A DNA stretch of 35,196 nucleotides from UMGS1889 sp964540575 (GTDB lineage Bacteria > Bacillota > Clostridia > Oscillospirales > Ruminococcaceae): contig CAZINI010000031.1 in assembly GCA_964540575.1 (NCBI GenBank), positions 1 to 35,196 of the forward strand, given 5' to 3'. Shown one piece after another: positions 1 through 6,837 of this stretch. The notes below the pieces were generated by a model that saw nothing but the letters and a program-made list of their open reading frames with translations, searched no databases and was not told the origin of the DNA. Position numbers and translations under genes: made by a program. Each line of letters starts with the position of its first letter. The stretch's first letter is position 1.

Positions 1-70
1 GCCATTGGGGATTTGAACCCCAGACCCTTTGATTAAAAGTCAAATGCTCTGCCGACTGAGCTAATGGCTC
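1..70 (-). tRNA. tRNA-Lys (anticodon TTT), 3' end cut by window edge
   Basis: Read on the minus strand from position 70, the sequence folds as a tRNA. The acceptor strand GAGCCAT starts at 70. A D-arm (AGCTC..GAGC), an anticodon stem TTTGA/TCAAA around the loop CTTTTAA, and a T-arm with GGTTCAAATCC follow. The anticodon TTT lies at 35-37, which decodes lysine. The 3' acceptor strand reads ATGGC and stops at the window edge, so the last two paired bases, the discriminator base and any CCA are outside. A consensus promoter lies upstream at 138-166. Confidence 0.95.
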
Positions 71-137
71 GTATGTGGAATACTAATTTCCTAACTTTGA
101 TTAGAAATCAGTATTAATATCACACATAACGATAATT

Positions 138-166
138 ATTATACTACCATCAGCTGAAAAAGTCAA
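138..166 (-). promoter_or_regulatory. SigA-type promoter for tRNA-Lys
   Basis: On the minus strand the -35 box TTGACT (161-166) and -10 box TATAAT (138-143) are separated by 17 bases. They lie about 65 bases upstream of the tRNA 5' end, which is suitable for a short precursor leader. Confidence 0.75.
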
Positions 167-233
167 GCGGAATTGCATAATTTTATGATAATTGTATAAT
201 TTCGACATATAATTGCCGAAGAATAGTGCATTC

Positions 234-758
234 TCAACAAATGCCAAACAGTAATCTTACGGAAATTGCACTGACAATAAATCCCGTAATATCTCCCGCA
301 AGAGCGGAGGGGAGGGCGTGACGGGTGTTTTTAGCTTTGACAGCGGCAAAATATACGGCGATAGTGTAAAACGTCGTTTCCGTAGAGCCCATCAGAACGC
401 TTGCAACTCTGCCCGCATAGCTGTCGGGGTGACAGTCCCTGAGTATCCCGTCAAAAACAGCCAATGCACCGCTCCCCGAAATGGGTCGGATAAGTGCCAG
501 CGGAACACATTCAGACGGGAAACCCACTGCACTTGTCACGGGGGACATAAGCTGTGCCAGGGCTTCGGGCAGTCCCGAGGCTTTGAACAGTCCGATAGCG
601 GTAACAAGGGCTATCAGTGAGGGCAGCAGTGATACGGAGGTTTGCAGGTTCTCTTTTGCTCCCTCGATAAATTCATCGAAAACATCCACTTTTTTTATCA
701 GACCCGTCAATACAATCAGTGCGGCTATAAGCGGAATAACTAAGTCGGCAGCTTTCAT
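234..758 (-). CDS. spmB: Spore maturation protein SpmB
   Basis: A 174-residue integral membrane protein of the nucleoside-recognition (Gate) domain family. It matches SpmB in length and in conserved stretches such as RPISGSGALAVFDGIL and MGSTETTFYTIAVYF. In Bacillus, SpmA and SpmB act together in the forespore membrane, promote dehydration of the spore core and so support heat resistance; their transported substrate is unknown. Several hydrophobic segments span the protein. Its ATG overlaps the stop of spmA by four bases (ATGA), which indicates translational coupling in one operon. No clear terminator is visible between its stop and the tRNA-Lys promoter. Confidence 0.93.
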   Translation of the reverse strand: MKAADLVIPLIAALIVLTGLIKKVDVFDEFIEGAKENLQTSVSLLPSLIALVTAIGLFKASGLPEALAQLMSPVTSAVGFPSECVPLALIRPISGSGALAVFDGILRDCHPDSYAGRVASVLMGSTETTFYTIAVYFAAVKAKNTRHALPSALAGDITGFIVSAISVRLLFGIC

Positions 759-1363
759 TTGTCATCACCTGTCCGTTTCCAAAAGCGTTTCAGAAGCCGT
801 GAAGCAAGCAGTGAGGCAGTCAGTGCCGCCAATGCCGTTACCACAACAGCGGGGAATATCTCCATAGGGGAGGCTGAACCGTATTTTGCCCTGACGGCGG
901 CACAGGTGGTGGGTATCAGCGTAAGAGATGCGGTGTTCAGCACGGTAAATGTCACCATATCGTCCGAAGCGTAAAGCGGGTCGCCGCCTTCGGAGATATG
1001 TGCTTTTTCCAGCTCCTTCATCGCTTCTATTCCCAAGGGAGTTGCGGCGTTTCCAAGACCGAGAATATTTGCGGTCACATTCATACATATGTATCGGAAG
1101 GCTCGGCTGTTCAGGTCAAGTCCCTTAAACAGGAGCTTTGCGGCGGGACGGAACAGCATCGCTAAATATTCGGTGATACCCGCTTTTTCCGCTATCCGCA
1201 TAAGTCCTCCCCACAGGCACATGCTTCCAGTGAGGAAAATTACCAGATCGACTGCCGAGGACGGGTCGTTCAGCAGTGAGTCGGACATTTCCGAAAAATT
1301 ACCGCTGTATATGCCGTATGCAACGGACAGTATGATGATAATTGAAAATATTTTGTTCATCAT
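755..1363 (-). CDS. spmA: Spore maturation protein SpmA
   Basis: A 202-residue membrane protein and partner of SpmB. Recognisable features are the N-terminal hydrophobic helix, the segment NILGLGNAATPLGIEAMKEL typical of SpmA and of the nucleoside-recognition domain, and VLNTASLTLIPTTCAAVR. Length fits the family, which is about 190-200 residues. Two adjacent ATG codons start the gene; a weak TTGAGG ribosome site lies upstream. The pair spmA-spmB is found only in endospore formers and some relatives, so it is the best evidence in the window that the host can sporulate. No SigG or SigF promoter was confidently recognised in the 200 bases upstream. Confidence 0.93.
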   Translation of the reverse strand: MMNKIFSIIIILSVAYGIYSGNFSEMSDSLLNDPSSAVDLVIFLTGSMCLWGGLMRIAEKAGITEYLAMLFRPAAKLLFKGLDLNSRAFRYICMNVTANILGLGNAATPLGIEAMKELEKAHISEGGDPLYASDDMVTFTVLNTASLTLIPTTCAAVRAKYGSASPMEIFPAVVVTALAALTASLLASRLLKRFWKRTGDDK

Positions 1364-1524
1364 TTGCAGAACCTCAATTTCCTTTTATATACAATATCAG
1401 GAAAGTATTTCAAGGGATATTTTGGGATATTGGGTAAAATGCACAATCAATTACCTGCAATTACAGCAATCAACACAAAATTTGACAATACAACTAAAAA
1501 TTACAAATATTCACAATTTTACCA

Positions 1525-1554
1525 TTGACAAATATATGCAAAAAAAGTTATAAT
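1525..1554 (+). promoter_or_regulatory. SigA-type promoter of the abrB-like leader
   Basis: The -35 box TTGACA (1525-1530) and -10 box TATAAT (1549-1554) are perfect consensus hexamers with an 18-base spacer. Transcription would begin near 1561, right at the first hairpin of the leader RNA and about 240 bases before the abrB-like start codon. Confidence 0.85.
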
Positions 1555-1560
1555 AGTTTT

Positions 1561-1795
1561 GACCCTTAGAGGAAAGGGTCAATCGTTGTTCCTTATAAAA
1601 TACCCGGCTTTCGGACAGATAAAAAGGTAATGCTAGGGGACCTTTTGACGAAAGTGTTTCAGATATAAATAACAGCGGGTACTGCACGGGGAACGAATCT
1701 GTCAGAAGTAAATATTATCGCCGACGATCTGCAAAATGCGGCGAAAATATCAGCCGACGGAAATATCCTCGGCAATGTTTTATTAATTAAGGAGG
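1561..1795 (+). ncRNA. Structured 5' leader RNA of unknown class
   Basis: The stretch between the promoter and the abrB-like gene is dense in helices. There is a 5' hairpin GACCCTT/AAGGGTC (1561-1567 with 1574-1580). A nested set follows: GTTCC/GGAAC (1588-1592 with 1690-1694), TACCCG/CGGGTA (1601-1606 with 1676-1681), CTTTCG/CGAAAG (1608-1613 with 1649-1654) and AAAAGGT/ACCTTTT (1622-1628 with 1640-1646). Two 3' hairpins are TCGCCG/CGGCGA (1718-1723 with 1739-1744) and GCCGA/TCGGC (1753-1757 with 1769-1773). The last one ends just before a T-rich stretch and the ribosome site AAGGAGG (1789-1795). This is the build of a cis-regulatory RNA or a small RNA read through into abrB. I could not match it to a riboswitch family I know. 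Confidence 0.55.
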
Positions 1796-1803
1796 CAAAT
1801 TCA

Positions 1804-2043
1804 ATGAAATCTACAGGAATCACAAGAAAAATCGACGAACTCGGACGTATCGTTCTGCCTATCGAGCTGAGAAGAAGCCTTGATATTGGCGAGAGAGATG
1901 CATTGGAGATCTATGTTGACGGTGAAAATATCGTCCTGAAAAAGGATAAGGCAGCCTGCGTTTTCTGCGGCAGCTCAGATAATATCGTTGATTTCAAGGG
2001 CAAAAATATCTGCACAGAGTGCTATACTCAGCTTAGAAAGTAA
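1804..2043 (+). CDS. AbrB/SpoVT-family transcription regulator with C-terminal zinc ribbon
   Basis: A 79-residue protein. The first ~45 residues are the swapped-hairpin SpoVT/AbrB DNA-binding fold (GITRKIDELGRIVLPIELRR, then LDIGERDALEIY). Such proteins bind DNA as dimers or tetramers and govern transition-state or sporulation genes. The C-terminal ~30 residues carry CVFCG and CTECY, two CxxC pairs that should bind one zinc ion; many clostridial AbrB paralogs share this tail. The start has a strong AAGGAGG site with 8-base spacing. It follows the long structured leader and precedes the HD-GYP gene by 84 bases, probably in one transcript. Exact orthology (AbrB, Abh or SpoVT) cannot be settled here. 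Confidence 0.9.
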   Translation: MKSTGITRKIDELGRIVLPIELRRSLDIGERDALEIYVDGENIVLKKDKAACVFCGSSDNIVDFKGKNICTECYTQLRK

Positions 2044-2127
2044 GCTCTCCGTTTGTCCGCAGTACATTATATTTGCGGGGCTTGGATTTTATGCTGCCGC
2101 CCGTTCGGCAATGCGAGGTGATTTCTT

Positions 2128-3243
2128 TTGATTTTTGTTTCTTCGGCTAATCTTGTGCCGGGTATGTGCCTCGGAAGAAACATCAACTATTACGATGCAA
2201 ATACTTATGCGGCGGTCAGTCTGAAAGCAGGCACGAAGCTTACGGATGTAATCATCACACAGATGAAGCGTGCCGACGTTGACGGTGCTTATATTGACGA
2301 TGCCAAAAGCGAGATCAGGGTCATCTCTTCCATTAACAGCGAGATAAAGAATGAAGCTTTGTCGGGCGTAAAAAACCTTGCAAACGACTTTATGAGCGGC
2401 GGTGTTACGGGTGATGATGTTGAGGAGATCAAGGACACTACCGAAAAGCTGATAGACAATCTGTCCGCCAGCAGCGATATTATGGTTAATATCGCCGATA
2501 TTAAAATGTATGATGACTACACCTTCCATCACAGCCTGAGCGTTTCCATAATGGCTCTTGCTATCGGAATGGAGCTGGGGCTGAATCACAGGGAGCTGAA
2601 CGAGCTGGGACTCAGCGGTCTGCTTCACGACATTGGAAAGGTGTCTATCCCCATTGAGATAATCAACAAGCCGGGCAGACTTACTCAGGAGGAGTTCGGT
2701 ATTGTAAAAATGCACCCCGTTCATGCTGCAAATCATCTTCTGGAAAGGCGGCTTGTTCCGCCGAATTCCTATTACGGAATAGTCGGTCATCACGAAAAGG
2801 TTGACGGCACGGGCTATCCCCGAGGTCTGAAGGGCGATGAGATCCATCTTTATGCGAAGATACTTGCGGTTGCAGACGTTTTCGATGCACTCACATCTCA
2901 AAGACCATACAGAACACCCAGCCCGCCATCGGAAGCCATCGAGTACATAATGGGCGGAACGGGCAGCCATTTTGACGAACAGTGCGTAAGGGCATTTATC
3001 CGAAAGGTCGCACCTTATCCCGTGGGAACGGTTGTACAGCTTTCCAACGGCGAAACTGCCACGGTCATGGCAAATTTCCCCGACCAGCCCCTTCGTCCCA
3101 CAGTTGCTGTCACGGGCAGACCGGGTGTTTATTACGATCTCTATCACGATATGAAATGTCTTTCTATCGTTATTACGGGTATCTGCGAACAGAAGCCTGC
3201 GGAGGATAAGAAAGCTCCCAAGGTTGTACGGGCGAGTGAATAA
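2128..3243 (+). CDS. HD-GYP domain cyclic-di-GMP phosphodiesterase
   Basis: A 371-residue cytoplasmic protein. Residues 1-115 form an uncharacterised N-terminal part beginning with SANLVPGMCLGRNI, common in HD-GYP proteins. Residues ~130-305 form the HD-GYP domain with all signature elements: HHSLSVS (about 134-140), the metal-binding HD in LLHDIGK (167-168), HPVHA (196-200), HH (221-222), the GTGYP segment (227-231) and VADVFDALTSQRPY. Intact ligands argue for an active enzyme that hydrolyses cyclic-di-GMP. No membrane or receiver domain is present. The start is a TTG at 2128, chosen because GAGGTG lies 8 bases upstream, an in-frame TGA sits at 2119, and the next ATG would cut the conserved N-terminus. 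Probably cotranscribed with the abrB-like gene, linking second-messenger turnover with transition-state control and with the flagellin further on. Confidence 0.92.
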   Translation: MIFVSSANLVPGMCLGRNINYYDANTYAAVSLKAGTKLTDVIITQMKRADVDGAYIDDAKSEIRVISSINSEIKNEALSGVKNLANDFMSGGVTGDDVEEIKDTTEKLIDNLSASSDIMVNIADIKMYDDYTFHHSLSVSIMALAIGMELGLNHRELNELGLSGLLHDIGKVSIPIEIINKPGRLTQEEFGIVKMHPVHAANHLLERRLVPPNSYYGIVGHHEKVDGTGYPRGLKGDEIHLYAKILAVADVFDALTSQRPYRTPSPPSEAIEYIMGGTGSHFDEQCVRAFIRKVAPYPVGTVVQLSNGETATVMANFPDQPLRPTVAVTGRPGVYYDLYHDMKCLSIVITGICEQKPAEDKKAPKVVRASE

Positions 3244-3304
3244 CTGTCCGTTAAATCGGACATATCTCAAAGAATTTCCCGAATGAATAACTGAATGAAC
3301 TGAA

Positions 3305-3347
3305 AAATCCCGTCGGAATTTTGGAAACCGACGGGATTTCTTATTTT
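3305..3347. terminator. Bidirectional terminator between HD-GYP gene and M23 peptidase gene
   Basis: A 12-bp perfect stem AAATCCCGTCGG/CCGACGGGATTT (3305-3316 with 3328-3339) is followed by CTTATTTT on the plus strand and by TTTTTC on the minus strand. It separates two convergent genes. Confidence 0.85.
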
Positions 3348-4734
3348 AATTGTTTATTGAAACATACTTAAGCGGGTCGGTATGCTGACCGTTTACTCTG
3401 ACCTCGAAATGGCAGTGATTTCCGTAAGCATAGCCTGTTGAGCCGATGTAGCCGATGACCTGACCCTGTGCGACCTCATCGCCAACGTTTACGCAGCAGC
3501 TGGACATATGGGCGTAAAGGGTAGCTATCTTATCTCCGTGGTCGATAACAACGTGAATACCGTAGCCGTTGCCCGTGTTGCTTGCTGTAATTACAGTGCC
3601 CGCCGCCGATGCAACGATCGGTTCGCCGTAGCAGTTGGGCTTGTTAATGTCGATGCCCTTGTGGAAATTGTTCCGCTGTTCCTCAACTATCCAGCGGTTT
3701 CCATATGTATCGGTCATATTTCTCACACTCGGAACGGGCCAGATAAAGCCTGTTTCCGAATATCCCGGGGTATAGCTTTCGACGGGTTCTTCCTCGGTCA
3801 CGGGTTCGGTTTCGGCAGGAATGTATTCCTGATTATTTGCCTCAGCCTCCTGACGCCTCCGTTCCTCTTCTTCCTCACGCTTCTTTCGCTCTTCCTCTTC
3901 CTTACGCTTGCGTTCTTCCTCCTCTTTGCGTCGGCGTTCTTCCTCTTCCTTACGCTTTCTTTCAAGCTCTTCCTGCTGCTTGCGGATATACTCTTGAATT
4001 TCTTGTTCCACACGCTGCTCTTCGGCGTCTATTTCATCGGTGCGGTTTTCGTACATTTCCGCCTGCTTTTCGTACATTTCCTTGGTTTCGTGATGATTCT
4101 GATAGGTTTCCTGAAGCTCTGCAAGATGTGCCTCCTGAGCGGATTTCTTGCTTTCCAGCTGTGCTTTTTCCTCTTCAAGCTGTGCTTTCTGTGAGTTTAG
4201 GGTGATGATCAGGTCGTTCAGCTCGTCAATGGTTTTGTTGTCATTAGATGAGATACGCTTGACTATCTCGATCCTCGCAAGAACGTCATAAAAATCCGTC
4301 GAACCTGTCAGAATGGACGCCATACTGTCATTTCCCGAAACGTAAAGAGCCCTGAGCCGCAGCTTGAAATGCTCGATGCCTTCTTCGATCTCCACTTCTT
4401 TGGCAGCGATCTTTGCGTCCAGATCGGCAATGTTTTTCTCCATTATCTCGATCTGTTCGGCGAGATTGGCAAGCTGCTCCTCCTGTATCTCCATTTTTTT
4501 GTCATATTCCTGAATGTACTGCTCATATTCCTCAGCCTTGCCTTCGATAGCCGAAAGCTGCTTTTCTATCTCCTTGCGTTCCTCCGCAAGCTCCTGCTGA
4601 CGGCGTTCCAACTCGGTCATAGAATCTGCGTAGGTGTATATAATATCGGGACTGCTGACGGATAATGCCGCAAATGCCATAACAAATGCCATAGCCGCTG
4701 CCGACAGCCTTGATGCTGCTTTTTTAAACTTCAT
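3346..4734 (-). CDS. Secreted coiled-coil M23 (LytM) peptidoglycan endopeptidase, PcsB/EnvC-like
   Basis: A 462-residue exported protein. Residues 1-38 are a signal peptide (KK start, long Ala-rich hydrophobic core, cut near YTYADS). Residues ~40-260 are predicted coiled coil, as in PcsB, EnvC and CwlO proteins that are switched on by FtsEX at division or elongation sites. Residues ~255-300 are an extreme run of alternating Glu and Arg/Lys blocks, likely a rigid single helix. A Pro/Glu/Thr linker follows. The C-terminal domain (~330-462) is M23: HKGID gives the first zinc ligands (His358, Asp362) and HCH (440-442) the third, with YAHM in between. Ligands are intact, so glycyl-type endopeptidase activity on crosslinks is expected. 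The ribosome site is displaced from the ATG by a small hairpin (see separate entry). Confidence 0.9.
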   Translation of the reverse strand: MKFKKAASRLSAAAMAFVMAFAALSVSSPDIIYTYADSMTELERRQQELAEERKEIEKQLSAIEGKAEEYEQYIQEYDKKMEIQEEQLANLAEQIEIMEKNIADLDAKIAAKEVEIEEGIEHFKLRLRALYVSGNDSMASILTGSTDFYDVLARIEIVKRISSNDNKTIDELNDLIITLNSQKAQLEEEKAQLESKKSAQEAHLAELQETYQNHHETKEMYEKQAEMYENRTDEIDAEEQRVEQEIQEYIRKQQEELERKRKEEEERRRKEEEERKRKEEEERKKREEEEERRRQEAEANNQEYIPAETEPVTEEEPVESYTPGYSETGFIWPVPSVRNMTDTYGNRWIVEEQRNNFHKGIDINKPNCYGEPIVASAAGTVITASNTGNGYGIHVVIDHGDKIATLYAHMSSCCVNVGDEVAQGQVIGYIGSTGYAYGNHCHFEVRVNGQHTDPLKYVSINN

Positions 4735-4741
4735 TGTTTTT

Positions 4742-4767
4742 GCTTCGTTAAATGAAGCCTGCCTCCT
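4742..4767 (-). promoter_or_regulatory. Displaced ribosome binding site with intervening hairpin
   Basis: On the minus strand the strong site AGGAGG (4767-4762) lies 27 bases before the M23 gene's ATG (4734), too far for normal use. Between them is the hairpin GCTTC-(7)-GAAGC (4758-4742). If it folds, the effective spacing falls to about 10 bases. No ATG, GTG or TTG occurs in frame in the gap, so an earlier start does not explain the distance. Confidence 0.55.
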
Positions 4768-4836
4768 TTTTATGTTTATTGAAAGACTGATTAATTTGTT
4801 GTTTCGATTTATTTCGCTTTGCGATTAATATGTCCG

Positions 4837-4875
4837 AATGTGTCCGTTCCCGCCTTCGACGGGGAAGGACACATT
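4837..4875. repeat. Strong inverted repeat between vanY-like and M23 genes
   Basis: AATGTGTCC (4837-4845) pairs with GGACACATT (4867-4875), and TTCCCG with CGGGGAA inside, giving about 15 paired bases. It follows the stop of the carboxypeptidase gene by about 20 bases. There is no T-run on the minus strand, so it looks more like an mRNA-stabilising or processing hairpin than a classical terminator. No separate promoter for the M23 gene was clear in the gap, so partial read-through is plausible. Confidence 0.6.
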
Positions 4876-4897
4876 GATTAGCAGTTGCATAAGCCGC

Positions 4898-5728
4898 TTA
4901 TACCACAAAGCTGACCTTTGAGGACGTTTCCTCGGTTTCGCTGACAGGCGGCTCGGTTTCGGCGGGAGAATTTTCTCTCGGAGGATTCAGCTCGTAAAAT
5001 TCTTCCAGACAAAGCCCGCTTTCCTTTATCTTTTCCGCATAATACATACCCACAAAGCGGTAATGCCACGGCTCATAGTTGTATTTGGTTATCTCGGTTT
5101 TGTCCTTGGGATAGCGAAGGATATAGCCGTATTTCCATGCGTTTTCGTTCAGCCATTCAAACTCGGGAGTGTTCTCGAATTCCTCGGTGATCTCTCCCTC
5201 CCAAGTGGTGGTCTTAATGTCGGCAGCAAGCCCCGTTTCGTGCTCGCTGTGTCCCGGAACGGCGATATTATCCGCTGTTATATTGTATGCTTCTTCCTTG
5301 GTATAACCCTGGTTGATATACCTTTGCAGGTCATCATCGAAAATTCCCTGCTGATACTCGTGGGAACGGTAAGCGGACATAACCACCAGCTCGATGCCAT
5401 CTTTTTTAGCGTCCTCCAGCATTTTCAGCATATACTGAGCCGCCCGATAGTCCATTTCCTTCTGACCGTAAACAACGGTAGTTTCGGGCTTGTAGCCCTC
5501 GGGCAGGGGAATATCCTTGTTTACAACAAAGTAAGCCCATTCGTTATCTATTTCCACTGCAGCCTCCGTTTCTGCCGTGACTGCCGTTTCGGAGGACAGT
5601 GCCGTCTGAGATTCGGCAGCGTCCGCCGTGTCATTATCCTTTTTTTCGCTCGGGGCGAATGATGTCAGGAAATAAACTGCGGCAAACAAAATAGCAGTCA
5701 GCACTAACAGATATTTAAGCAGCTTCAA
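4898..5728 (-). CDS. VanY-type D-alanyl-D-alanine carboxypeptidase (M15B), membrane anchored
   Basis: A 276-residue envelope enzyme. Residues 5-24 are one hydrophobic signal anchor, followed by an Ala/Glu/Thr-rich spacer to ~60. The catalytic domain (~70-245) has the complete M15B set: SAYRS (118-122), SEHETGLAAD (161-170; His163 and Asp170 as zinc ligands) and EPWHYRF (219-225; catalytic Glu and the third zinc ligand His222). Family members trim the terminal D-Ala from peptidoglycan stem peptides. No van genes surround it, so a housekeeping cell-wall role is far more likely than glycopeptide resistance. The tail is Glu/Thr/Ser rich. A promoter lies at 5763-5791 and AAAGGA precedes the start. 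Confidence 0.9.
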   Translation of the reverse strand: MKLLKYLLVLTAILFAAVYFLTSFAPSEKKDNDTADAAESQTALSSETAVTAETEAAVEIDNEWAYFVVNKDIPLPEGYKPETTVVYGQKEMDYRAAQYMLKMLEDAKKDGIELVVMSAYRSHEYQQGIFDDDLQRYINQGYTKEEAYNITADNIAVPGHSEHETGLAADIKTTTWEGEITEEFENTPEFEWLNENAWKYGYILRYPKDKTEITKYNYEPWHYRFVGMYYAEKIKESGLCLEEFYELNPPRENSPAETEPPVSETEETSSKVSFVV

Positions 5729-5762
5729 AAATATTCATTCCTTTTCAAAAAACATTGCCAAT

Positions 5763-5791
5763 ATTATATCACAAATTAATGAAAATATCAA
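5763..5791 (-). promoter_or_regulatory. SigA-type promoter of the vanY-like gene
   Basis: On the minus strand TTGATA (5786-5791) and TATAAT (5763-5768) are spaced by 17 bases and sit about 30 bases before the start codon. Confidence 0.75.
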
Positions 5792-5807
5792 GTAAAATAA
5801 GTGAAAA

Positions 5808-6650
5808 TCAGCAGGAAATTATCTGCTTAACAGCTTTTTTCAGACCCTTTTTCAAATATCCGCCGAACAGTATGCGGAATATTCTTGAAAGCTTTCCCGC
5901 ATTTTTGCAGGCGGCATAGCTTTCAACAGCTTTCCTTTGCTTTGGTGTAAACTTTGCGTTATACACTTCAAGAAATGCTGCCGCTTGTTCATATCCGTTT
6001 TCGGGAGATGCGTCTATCTGTCCCGAATATTGTACATATTTCCCGGGGATATATCCTGTTTCCCCAAATGCGGCTGCGGTCATAGCTATCCACTGACCGT
6101 AATCTGCCGTTTCGGGCATATTTGCACATAGGGACAGCATTGCCCTGTCGATTAGGCAGCTGCCGCCTATCACGGGACATTCCGCCAGTGCATGTTTAAG
6201 GGAAAACTTGTCGTTTCGGAGATTTTTATAGGCGGACACGGACGGTATTTCCGCACCCATTTCGGCGTCACAGCAGACTAAATGGGGAGTGTGGAAGCAT
6301 TCGGGAAGCTCCATTACCATCATTTTTCCCATCTGGTCGGTAAGCTTGTTCGGTTTCCATATGTCACCCCGACCGCAAAAAGCGTAATAAGTGTCGTTTG
6401 CACTGACAGCATTTTTCATCAGCTCACTAAATGAAGTGCTTTCCGAGCAGCTGACCGTGTGGGTGGTTATTCTGCGTATTTTTCGGGGATATTTCTCTAT
6501 GTATCTGCCGATGATCTCGGCGGAACGGTCGGTTGAGCCGTCGTCCCGAACGGTGATGATAATGTCCCCATAGTCCTGAGAAATCAGAGAATCAAGCTGT
6601 TTTTCAAGATATTCCTCGCCGTTATATACCGATAAAAATATTTCTATCAT
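5808..6650 (-). CDS. Family 2 glycosyltransferase (GT-A fold)
   Basis: About 280 residues from the preferred start. The N-terminus is classical GT2: IFLSVYNGEEYLEKQLDSL, then the nucleotide-binding DDGSTD near residue 36. The product resembles rhamnosyl- or galactosyl-transferases of surface polysaccharide loci. The usual DQDD metal motif before IWKPNKL is replaced by CGRGD, so one of the acidic metal ligands is missing or shifted. An ATG at 6674 would add MKIKDRSF, but it has no ribosome site and lies almost at the predicted transcript start; the ATG at 6650 has AAGGA 10 bases upstream and begins at the conserved strand, so it is preferred. It stands alone rather than in a polysaccharide cluster. 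Donor and acceptor are unknown. Confidence 0.85.
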   Translation of the reverse strand: MIEIFLSVYNGEEYLEKQLDSLISQDYGDIIITVRDDGSTDRSAEIIGRYIEKYPRKIRRITTHTVSCSESTSFSELMKNAVSANDTYYAFCGRGDIWKPNKLTDQMGKMMVMELPECFHTPHLVCCDAEMGAEIPSVSAYKNLRNDKFSLKHALAECPVIGGSCLIDRAMLSLCANMPETADYGQWIAMTAAAFGETGYIPGKYVQYSGQIDASPENGYEQAAAFLEVYNAKFTPKQRKAVESYAACKNAGKLSRIFRILFGGYLKKGLKKAVKQIISC

Positions 6651-6683
6651 AAAACTTCTGTCCTTAATTTTCATTTTTACATA

Positions 6684-6713
6684 AGTATATCACACTTAAA
6701 ACAATAAAAGCAA
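6684..6713 (-). promoter_or_regulatory. Probable promoter of the glycosyltransferase gene
   Basis: On the minus strand TTGCTT (6708-6713) and TATACT (6684-6689) are 18 bases apart. A transcript starting near 6677 would favour translation from 6650. Confidence 0.55.
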
Positions 6714-6758
6714 TATTAAATTCATAAAAATATTATTTTTATTTACCGAAAATCAGCC

Positions 6759-6787
6759 TTGAAATTTGGTGAAATTTATGATAAAAT
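6759..6787 (+). promoter_or_regulatory. SigA-type promoter of apgM
   Basis: TTGAAA (6759-6764) and TAAAAT (6782-6787) are 17 bases apart, about 50 bases before the apgM start, which has GAAGGAG upstream. Confidence 0.7.
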
Positions 6788-6837
6788 AGTTTTTATAGTG
6801 ATTTCAATGCATAAATTGCGAAGGAGTATGATATAAA

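Noticed and set aside
1561..1580. A second ANTAR-type hairpin in the abrB leader (loop AGAGGA has A1 and G4)
   Set aside because: Only one such hairpin is present; no second hexaloop follows at short distance and no terminator shares its stem, so the match is probably chance.
1561..1795. Cyclic-di-GMP or cyclic-di-AMP riboswitch upstream of the abrB-like and HD-GYP genes
   Set aside because: Tempting by context, but the conserved cores of those classes as I know them are not present in the right order; a model search would settle it.
2089..3270. A 393-codon open frame on the minus strand opposite the HD-GYP gene
   Set aside because: It is a shadow: the plus-strand protein has all HD-GYP motifs and a ribosome site, while the reverse reading shows no recognisable domain.
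4898..5728. Glycopeptide resistance gene vanY
   Set aside because: The enzyme is of the VanY family, but no vanR/S, vanH, ligase or vanX is nearby; a housekeeping carboxypeptidase is the simpler reading.
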